In this document: in pieces, positions 1 through 4,720 of the stretch
Layout of the letters: every line of letters begins with the position of its first letter
Numbering within the stretch: position 1 is the stretch's first letter
Assembly (NCBI GenBank): GCA_001311545.1
Contig: BBBL01000093.1
Coordinates: forward strand, 1-6,334
DNA from: Thermus kawarayensis JCM 12314
GTDB lineage: Bacteria; Deinococcota; Deinococci; Deinococcales; Thermaceae
Direction: 5' to 3'
DNA length: 6,334 nt
Program-made: the position numbers and the translations under genes
The notes under the pieces: generated by a model
The model's input: the letters and a program-made list of their open reading frames with translations, nothing else
What the model was told of the DNA's origin: nothing
Databases searched by the model: none

Positions 1-1
1 C

Positions 2-221
2 CCAGGCCCGGGCGTGGAGGTCCTGGCCCTTTTGGGCCTAGGGGAAGGGGAAGCGGCCTGGCATAAGCTCCTGGAGGTGCGGCAAGGCCCCCTTCCCCAG
101 CCCTTCCGCCTCCAGCTCGGCCGCGCCCTGGGGCGCTTCTGCCCCGGGCTGGAAAAGCGGCTTCCCCCACCCCCTTGGCCCTGCCCGAGGCCCTGGCTTC
201 CACCTGGCAAATCCCGACTAA
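2..221 (+). CDS. 3' end of an unrecognised upstream gene (partial, frame uncertain)
   Basis: A reading frame is open from the left edge (codons starting at position 2) with typical high-GC third positions to about position 170. It contains segments such as VEVLALLGLGEGEAAWHKLL and QLGRALGRFCPGLEKRL. After about 170 that frame becomes Pro/Trp-rich and implausible, while the frame one base earlier reads LALPEALASTW. This suggests a lost base in the C/T run near 167-176. With a second lost base near 205-209 the gene would end at the TAA at 219-221, just before the AT-rich promoter. Without it, that frame would run to a TAA at 277-279, inside the inverted repeat. I do not recognise the family. 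The Leu/Ala/Glu-rich composition suggests a helical domain, but no function can be assigned. The end coordinate is my best guess. Confidence 0.4.
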
Positions 222-232
222 ATCACTATACT
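204..232 (+). promoter_or_regulatory. Candidate suf operon promoter
   Basis: CTGGCA (204-209, 4 of 6 matches to TTGACA) is followed after 17 bp by TATACT (227-232, 5 of 6 to TATAAT), in a locally AT-rich patch upstream of sufC. A second TATACT lies at 250-255, exactly 23 bp downstream. It has no recognisable -35 at 16-18 bp spacing but touches the inverted repeat. Transcription could start near 239 or near 262. Which box is used cannot be decided from sequence. Confidence 0.45.
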
Positions 233-253
233 TTTGGAGGGAAGGGCGGTATA

Positions 254-282
254 CTCTTACTGCGAACGGGTCGCAGTAAGAG
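254..282 (+). promoter_or_regulatory. Perfect 12-bp inverted repeat before sufC (putative operator or leader hairpin)
   Basis: The left arm CTCTTACTGCGA (254-265) and right arm TCGCAGTAAGAG (271-282) are perfect reverse complements separated by ACGGG. The left arm overlaps the last two bases of the second TATACT box and the whole element lies 24 bp upstream of the sufC start. This placement fits an operator for a regulator of Fe-S assembly, or a stable hairpin in the 5' leader. A terminator for the upstream gene is less likely because no T tract follows. I do not recognise the half-site as a known SufR, IscR or Fur motif. The repeat itself is certain; its role is inferred. Confidence 0.7.
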
Positions 283-306
283 CCCGGCCCGACCTCAGGA
301 GGAAAG

Positions 307-1057
307 ATGAACCAGCTAGAAATCCGCGACCTCTGGGCTTCCATTGACGGGGAAAGGATCCTTAAGGGCGTGAACCTCGTGGTCCCCAAGGGCCAGGTCC
401 ACGCCCTCATGGGCCCCAACGGGGCGGGCAAGAGCACCCTGGGCAAGATCCTGGCCGGGGACCCCGAGTACACCGTGGAGAAGGGGGAGATCCTCCTGGA
501 CGGGGAGAGCATCCTGGAGCTCTCCCCCGACGAGCGCGCCAGAAAGGGGCTCTTCCTGGCCTTCCAGTACCCGGTGGAGGTACCCGGGGTGACCATCGCC
601 AACTTCCTCCGCCTGGCCCTCCAGGCGAGGCTAGGCCGGGAGGTGGGGGTGGCGGAGTTCTGGCCAAGGTGAAGCGGCCCTGGAGCTTCTGGACTGGGAC
701 GAGAGCTACCTCTCCCGCTACCTCAACGAGGGCTTTTCCGGCGGGGAGAAGAAGCGGAACGAGATCCTGCAGCTTCTGGTCCTCGAGCCCACCTACGCCA
801 TATTGGACGAAACGGACTCCGGCCTGGACATCGACGCCCTCAAAGTGGTGGCCCGGGGGGTGAACGCCATACGGGGGCCCGGCTTCGGCGCTTTGGTCAT
901 CACCCACTACCAGCGCCTCCTGAACTACATCGTCCCCGACCAGGTGCACGTGATGATGGACGGGCGGGTGGTGGCTACGGGTGGCCCCGAGCTCGCCCTG
1001 GAGCTTGAGGCCAAGGGATACGAGTGGCTTAAGGAAAGGGTGAAGGAGGGCGCATGA
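307..1057 (+). CDS. sufC: SufC, Fe-S cluster assembly ATPase (two frame breaks in the sequence as given)
   Basis: SufC is the cytosolic ABC-type ATPase of the SUF system. It binds SufB and SufD and uses ATP to reshape the scaffold during Fe-S assembly. Visible in order (corrected numbering) are Walker [10 protein letters not shown] at 36-44, a Q-loop in [13 protein letters not shown] (Q87), the signature FSGGE at 144-148 followed by KKRNE, Walker B and D-loop [10 protein letters not shown] (D168, E169), and switch His201 in ITHYQR. The ATG at 307 follows AGGAGG at 297-302 with a 4-nt gap. The frame breaks near 662-663 (TGG-GCC read as TGGCC) and near 676-677 (CGG-GCC read as CGGCC). Restoring one G at each gives a continuous 250-residue protein, the length I recall for Thermus SufC. 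The middle piece then reads continuously through the signature motif. Its stop overlaps the sufB start (ATGA), so the two are translationally coupled. Identity is near certain; the breaks are probably sequencing errors. Confidence 0.96.
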
Positions 1058-2457
1058 ACGAGACCGACCTGAAAACCTAGGGGAGGAGTACAAGTACCAC
1101 TTCATAGACGAGGTCAGGCCCGTCTTCGTGGCCGAGCGGGGCCTCACCCGCAGGGTCATTGAGGCCATCAGCTACCACAAGGGCGAGCCCGAGTGGATGC
1201 TCAAGTTCCGCCTGCGGGCCTTGGAGATCTTCCAGAAGAAGCCCATGCCCACCTGGGGCCCCGACCTCTCGGGCCTAGACCTGGACAACCTGGTCTACTA
1301 CGTGAAGCCCGCCGAGGTGCGGGACGCCAAGAGCTGGGAGGAGCTCCCCGAGGAGATCCGCAGGACCTACGAGCGCCTGGGCATCCCCGAGGCGGAGCGC
1401 AAGGTGCTGGCCGGGGTGGGGCCCAGTACGACTCAGAGATGGTCTACCACCGGGTCAAGGAGGAGCTTGAGCGCCAGGGGGTCATCTTCGTGGCCATCGA
1501 GGAGGGGATGAAGAAGTACGAGGACCTCTTCAAGGAGTACTTCGCCAAGGTGGTCCCCCCCGAGGACAACAAGTTCGCCGCCCTGAACTCCGCCGCCTGG
1601 TCCGGGGGCTCCTTCGTCTACGTGCCCCCGGGGGTCAAGGTGGAGCTTCCCCTCCAGGCCTACTTCCGGGTGAACACCCCCGAGTTCGGCCAGTTTGAGC
1701 GCACCCTCATCATCGTGGACGAGGGGGCGGAGGTGCACTACATCGAGGGCTGCACCGCCCCCATGTACTCCACGGAGAGCCTGCACACCGGGGTCATTGA
1801 GATCGTGGTGAAGCGGGGGGCGAGGAGCCGCTACACCACCATCCAGAACTGGTCCACCAACATGTACAACCTGGTGACCCAGAGGGCCCTGGTCTACGGG
1901 GAGGCCTTCCACGAGTGGCTGGACGGGAACCTGGCTCCAAGGTCACCATGAAGTACCCCTCCAGCTACCTCCTGGAGCCGGGGGCCCGCACGGAGATCCT
2001 CTCCATCGCCTTCGCCAAAACCGGGCAGCACCAGGACACCGGGGCCAAGATCCTCTTCGGGGCTCCCCACACCTCGGGCACCATTGTTTCCAAGAGCATC
2101 TCCAAGGGAGAGGGCCGGGCCAGCTACCGGGGCCTGGTGAAGGTCCTGGAAGGGGCCCGCCACGCCAAGGCCAACGTGGAGTGCGATGCCCTCCTCATTG
2201 ACCCGGAAAGCCGCACGGACACCTACCCCTACATTGAGATTGAGGAGGACACCGCCCACGTGGGCCACGAGGCCACGGTCTCCAAGATCAACGACGAGCA
2301 GATCTTCTACCTCCAGACTCGAGGCCTCAAGGAGGACGAGGCGGCGGCCCTCATCGTGCGGGGGTTCATTGAGCCCATCGCCAAGGAGCTTCCCCTGGAG
2401 TACGCCGTGGAGCTCAACCGGCTCATAGAGCTGGAGATGGAGGGCTCCGTAGGCTAA
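1054..2457 (+). CDS. sufB: SufB, Fe-S scaffold subunit (three frame breaks in the sequence as given)
   Basis: SufB is the main scaffold of the SufBC2D complex, where sulfur is received and the nascent cluster is built. The ATG at 1054 overlaps the sufC stop and follows AAGGAGG at 1043-1049. The frame is lost near 1076-1077 (one C; resumes TLGEEYKY), near 1418-1421 (one G; resumes [11 protein letters not shown]) and near 1933-1934 (one G; resumes [14 protein letters not shown]). The corrected protein is 468 residues, typical of the family. Family landmarks are [12 protein letters not shown] near the N terminus, [39 protein letters not shown], and the C-terminal beta-helix end [18 protein letters not shown]. 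By C-terminal alignment from memory, Cys378 (in VECDALLID) and Glu407 (in GHEATVSK) match E. coli Cys405 and Glu434, residues reported important for assembly, so the scaffold appears functional. SufB ends in SVG, as the E. coli protein does. Identity is very secure. Confidence 0.96.
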
Positions 2458-2492
2458 GAGGCCCGGCCCAGGGGGCGGGGCTTCCCGGCCTC
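2458..2492 (+). other. Imperfect GC-rich hairpin between sufB and sufD
   Basis: The 60-bp spacer between the sufB stop and sufD is the only sizeable gap inside the suf operon. GAGGCCCGG (2458-2466) can pair with CCGGCCTC (2485-2492), leaving one bulged C and an 18-nt loop. There is no T tract. It could act as a processing or partial attenuation element setting the sufD level relative to sufB. It may equally be a chance product of very GC-rich DNA. Confidence 0.25.
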
Positions 2493-2517
2493 CCCCCTTC
2501 CCGTGCAAGGAGGCAGG

Positions 2518-3809
2518 ATGCAGGTACTGGACAAAAGCCACGTGGAGGCCCTCTCCCAGGCCCTGGGCGAGCCCGCCTGGGTGCTGGCCAAGAGGCTGAA
2601 GGCCCTGGAGGCCTTCGCCCGCCTCCCTTACCCCAGCAAGAAGGACGAGAACTGGCGCTACACCGACCTCTCCGAGGCCCCGCTGGCGCAGGAGGCGGAG
2701 ACCCCCAAGGGGCTTAGGCTTTCCCGGGACGGGCTCCCCGAGGTGGTGCGGCGCCGCCTGGAGAAGACGGACGCCTCGGGCTTTTTGGTCTTCGTGGGGC
2801 CCGACCTCGTCTACGCCGAGGTGCCCGAGGAGCTAAGGGAAAAGGGCCTCCTCTTCACCTCCCTGGCGGAGGCCCTGAAGACCCACCCGGAAAAGGTGGA
2901 GGCGGCCCTCTTCCGGGCGGTCCACACCGAGGACAAGTTCGCCGCACAGAACAGCGCCCTCTTCACCCACGGGGCCTTCCTCTACGTGCCCGCGGGGTTG
3001 GAGGTGGAGAAGCCCCTCGGGGTCTTCAAGGTGCTCCTGGAAGGGAAGGCCTCCTTCGGCCGCACCCTCCTCTTCCTGGAGGACAACGCCAAGGCGCCTA
3101 CATTGAGGAGTACCTCTCCCCGGACCTTTCCCCTACCCTCCACCTCTCGGCCACAGAGATGGTCCTGAGGCCCGGGGCCCGCCTGCGCCACGCCCACGTC
3201 CAGACCTTCGGGGAGGGGGTGTGGCACTTCCACCGGCAAAGGGCCCTCCTGGAGCGGGATGCGGGCCTCAACGACCTGGTGGTGAACCTGGGGGGCACCT
3301 ACGCCCGGAGCGAGGTGGCCTCGGAGCTCCTGGGCCCCGGGGCGGAAAGCGAAATGCTCGGCCTCTACTTCGGCCACGGCAGGCAGCACTTTGACCACTA
3401 CACCCTGCAGCACCACGTGGAGCACCACACCCGCTCGGACCTCCTCTACAAGGGAGCGGTGAAGGACGAGGCCCGGGCGGTCTTCTCCGGCCTCATCAAG
3501 CTGGAGCGGGGTGCCCAGAAGACGGACGCCTACCAGGCCAACCGCAACCTCCTCCTCTCCCCCACGGCCCGGGTGGACTCCATTCCCCAGCTGGAGATCG
3601 GGGCCAACGACGTGCGCTGCACCCACGGCTCCACCACCGCCCCCGTGGACGAGATGCAGCTCTTCTACCTAGAGTCCCGGGGCCTTCCCCGAAGCCTGGC
3701 CCAGGAGCTTCTGGTCAAGGCCCACCTGGCGGACGTCCTCACCCGGATCCCCCTGAAGGCCCTAAGGGCCTACATTGAGGCGATCATTGAGGAAAAGGTG
3801 CGCATCTAG
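2518..3809 (+). CDS. sufD: SufD, Fe-S scaffold subunit (one frame break in the sequence as given)
   Basis: SufD is the SufB paralogue that pairs with it in SufBC2D; the SufB/SufD interface is the proposed site of cluster formation, and SufD has been linked to iron entry. The ATG at 2518 is chosen over the in-frame GTG at 2503 because AAGGAGG at 2507-2513 sits 4 nt before the ATG and inside the longer version. The N-terminal part has the family motif KKDENWRYTDL. The middle has DKFAAQNSALFTHGAFLYVP and GRTLLFLEDNAKA. The frame breaks near 3094-3098; restoring one G gives AAYIEEYLSPDL and continues to KVRI at 3809, for 430 residues in all. Near the C terminus CTHGSTTAPVDEMQLFYLES contains Cys368 and His370. 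These align with E. coli SufD Cys358 and His360, the latter implicated in assembly. The next gene follows after 1 nt. Identity is secure. Confidence 0.95.
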
Positions 3810-3810
3810 C

Positions 3811-4112
3811 ATGTGGACCCCCGTGGCCAAGCTCAGCGAGTTCCGGGAAGCCGCCTGGTGATCCGGAGGCCCGAGCACAGGAAGCCCATCCTCCTCCTCC
3901 ACACCGGGGAGGAGGTCTTCGCCCTGGAGGACATCTGCACCCACGACGACGGTCCCCTCCACGAGGGAGAAGTGGAGGAAGGGGCCATCGTCTGCCCCCG
4001 GCACGGGGCCCGCTTTGACCTCAGGACGGGCCGGCAGACCCTCCCGGCCCCCAGGCCCGTCAAGGTCTTCCCGGCCCGGCTGGAGGGGGAGACCGTCCTC
4101 CTGGACCTTTAG
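3811..4112 (+). CDS. Small Rieske-type [2Fe-2S] ferredoxin (one frame break in the sequence as given)
   Basis: This is a predicted soluble electron carrier with a Rieske cluster held by two Cys and two His. The ligand set is complete: CTH (Cys43, His45) and CPRH (Cys62, His65), with 16 residues between the pairs. These are the only two cysteines, so the disulfide of cytochrome bc-type Rieske proteins is absent, as in dioxygenase-type ferredoxins and NirD-like domains. There is no signal peptide or membrane segment. The ATG at 3811 lies 1 nt after the sufD stop, with GAGGAAAAGG inside the sufD end as a plausible ribosome site. It reads MWTPVAKLSEFRE, then the frame is lost near 3850-3852. One restored G or C leads into RLVIRRPEHRKPILLLH, giving 100 residues. 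Its place at the end of the suf operon suggests a role in, or dependence on, Fe-S assembly, perhaps as electron donor. The partner is unknown. Confidence 0.88.
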
Positions 4113-4124
4113 CCCCACGCCGGA

Positions 4125-4153
4125 AACCGTCCCGGGAGGTTCCCGGGACGGTT
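4125..4153 (+). terminator. 13-bp perfect hairpin, probable suf operon terminator
   Basis: AACCGTCCCGGGA (4125-4137) and TCCCGGGACGGTT (4141-4153) are perfect reverse complements around a 3-nt GGT loop, 12 nt after the ferredoxin stop. The strong GC stem and its position suit an intrinsic terminator, but GTGCTTG follows instead of a T tract, so termination may be partial. TCCCGGGA occurs in both arms because it is itself palindromic, so a protein-binding site is an alternative. Confidence 0.65.
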
Positions 4154-4157
4154 GTGC

Positions 4158-4186
4158 TTGACGGGGGAGAGGAGAAGGGTTAAGGT
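4158..4186 (+). promoter_or_regulatory. Candidate copZ-csoR-copA promoter
   Basis: TTGACG (4158-4163, 5 of 6 to the -35 consensus) and TAAGGT (4181-4186, a weak -10 with TA at the start and T at the end) are spaced by 17 bp. The predicted start near 4193 falls at the edge of the CsoR-type operator and leaves a leader of about 36 nt before the copZ ATG. The -35 begins 4 bp after the suf hairpin. Confidence 0.6.
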
Positions 4187-4191
4187 GGAGA

Positions 4192-4215
4192 TACCCACCC
4201 TCCTGGGGTGGGGTA
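4192..4215 (+). promoter_or_regulatory. CsoR-type operator of the copper operon
   Basis: A GC-rich pseudopalindrome runs from TACCCACCC (4193 leftward T at 4192, through 4200) via a TCCT centre to GGGGTGGGGTA (4205-4215). This matches the known CsoR operator style, TACCC...GGGTA flanking a G/C tract. It overlaps the predicted transcription start, as expected for a repressor released by Cu(I). The left arm is one C shorter than a perfect match to the right arm (TACCCCACCC expected). That could be real asymmetry or another lost base. Regulation by the csoR product encoded downstream is inferred. Confidence 0.7.
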
Positions 4216-4228
4216 GGGGGTGCGAGGG

Positions 4229-4429
4229 ATGCTAAAGCTCAAGGTGGAAGGCATGACCTGCAACCACTGCGTCATGGCGGTGAAGAAGGCCCTTCTCAAG
4301 GTGCCTGGCGTGGAAAAGGCCGAGGTTTCCTTGGAAAAGGGAGAGGCCCTGGTGGAAGGGGTGGCCGACCCCCAGGCCCTTATCCGGGCCGTGGAGGAGG
4401 AGGGGTACAAGGCCGAGGTCCTGGCCTAG
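4229..4429 (+). CDS. copZ: CopZ, Cu(I) chaperone (HMA domain)
   Basis: CopZ is a cytosolic copper chaperone that carries Cu(I) to CopA and exchanges it with other copper proteins such as CsoR. It is a single 66-residue heavy-metal-associated domain. The metal loop GMTCNHC has ligands Cys11 and Cys14, followed by the usual PGVEKAEVSLEKGEALVEG strand and a C-terminal EEGYKAEVLA. ATG 4229 is chosen over the in-frame GTG 4220 because it gives the standard N terminus MLKLKVEGM and leaves the G-rich stretch 4214-4220 as ribosome site. It is the first gene of the operon, behind the CsoR-type operator, and 2 nt separate it from csoR. There are no frame breaks here. The sequence closely resembles the T. 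thermophilus CopZ that I recall. Confidence 0.95.
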   Translation: MLKLKVEGMTCNHCVMAVKKALLKVPGVEKAEVSLEKGEALVEGVADPQALIRAVEEEGYKAEVLA

Positions 4430-4431
4430 CC

Positions 4432-4716
4432 ATGTCCCACCCCCACCTGCACCTGGACCCCAGGGTGAGGGAGGAGGCGAGAAGGCGCCTCCTCTCCGCC
4501 AAGGGCCACCTGGAGGGGATCCTCCGCATGCTGGAAGACCCCCAGGTCTACTGCGTGGACGTCCTCAAGCAACTCAAGGCGGTGGAGGGCGCCTTAGACC
4601 GCGTGGGGGAGATGGTCCTAAGGGCCCACCTCAAGGACCACGTGGCCACCGCCCACGAGCGGGGGGACGTGGAGGAGATCGTAGAGGAGCTGATGGAGGC
4701 CCTCAAGTACCGGTGA
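4432..4716 (+). CDS. csoR: CsoR, Cu(I)-sensing transcriptional repressor
   Basis: CsoR is an all-helical, DNA-binding repressor that leaves its operator when it binds Cu(I), turning on the copper efflux genes. This one is 94 residues, the usual family size. The ligands are Cys41 (in VYCVDVLKQLKA), His66 and His70 (in RAHLKDH). This C-H-H set is what I recall for T. thermophilus CsoR, where the mycobacterial protein has C-H-C. Basic residues in REEARRRLLSAKGHLEGI fit the conserved DNA-contact surface. The N terminus SHPHLHLDP is His-rich and might add metal binding. The gene starts 2 nt after copZ and ends 4 nt before copA, so the repressor is encoded inside the operon it most likely controls. 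The frame is intact. Confidence 0.95.
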   Translation: MSHPHLHLDPRVREEARRRLLSAKGHLEGILRMLEDPQVYCVDVLKQLKAVEGALDRVGEMVLRAHLKDHVATAHERGDVEEIVEELMEALKYR

Positions 4717-4720
4717 GGCC

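Noticed and set aside
254..282. The suf palindrome as an intrinsic terminator of the upstream gene
   Set aside because: No T tract follows, and it lies downstream of promoter-like boxes, so an operator or leader role is preferred, though not proven.
669..863. Separate small + strand gene inside sufC
   Set aside because: Its Thr/Ser/Arg/Pro-rich translation is an out-of-frame reading. The correct frame over the same bases gives the SufC signature and Walker B motifs.
407..1168. Long open frame on the - strand opposite sufC/sufB
   Set aside because: It mirrors the high-GC codon pattern of the + strand genes, has a low-complexity Pro/Gly/Arg-rich translation, and crosses two conserved genes. 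Similar - strand frames at 1433-1912, 1894-2541, 2982-3626 and 4618-5169 were rejected for the same reason.
2503..2517. GTG start for sufD, five codons upstream
   Set aside because: The strong AAGGAGG lies inside this extension and is correctly placed for ATG 2518.
4220..4228. GTG start for copZ, three codons upstream
   Set aside because: It would consume the likely ribosome site and add residues before the standard MLKLKVEGM N terminus.
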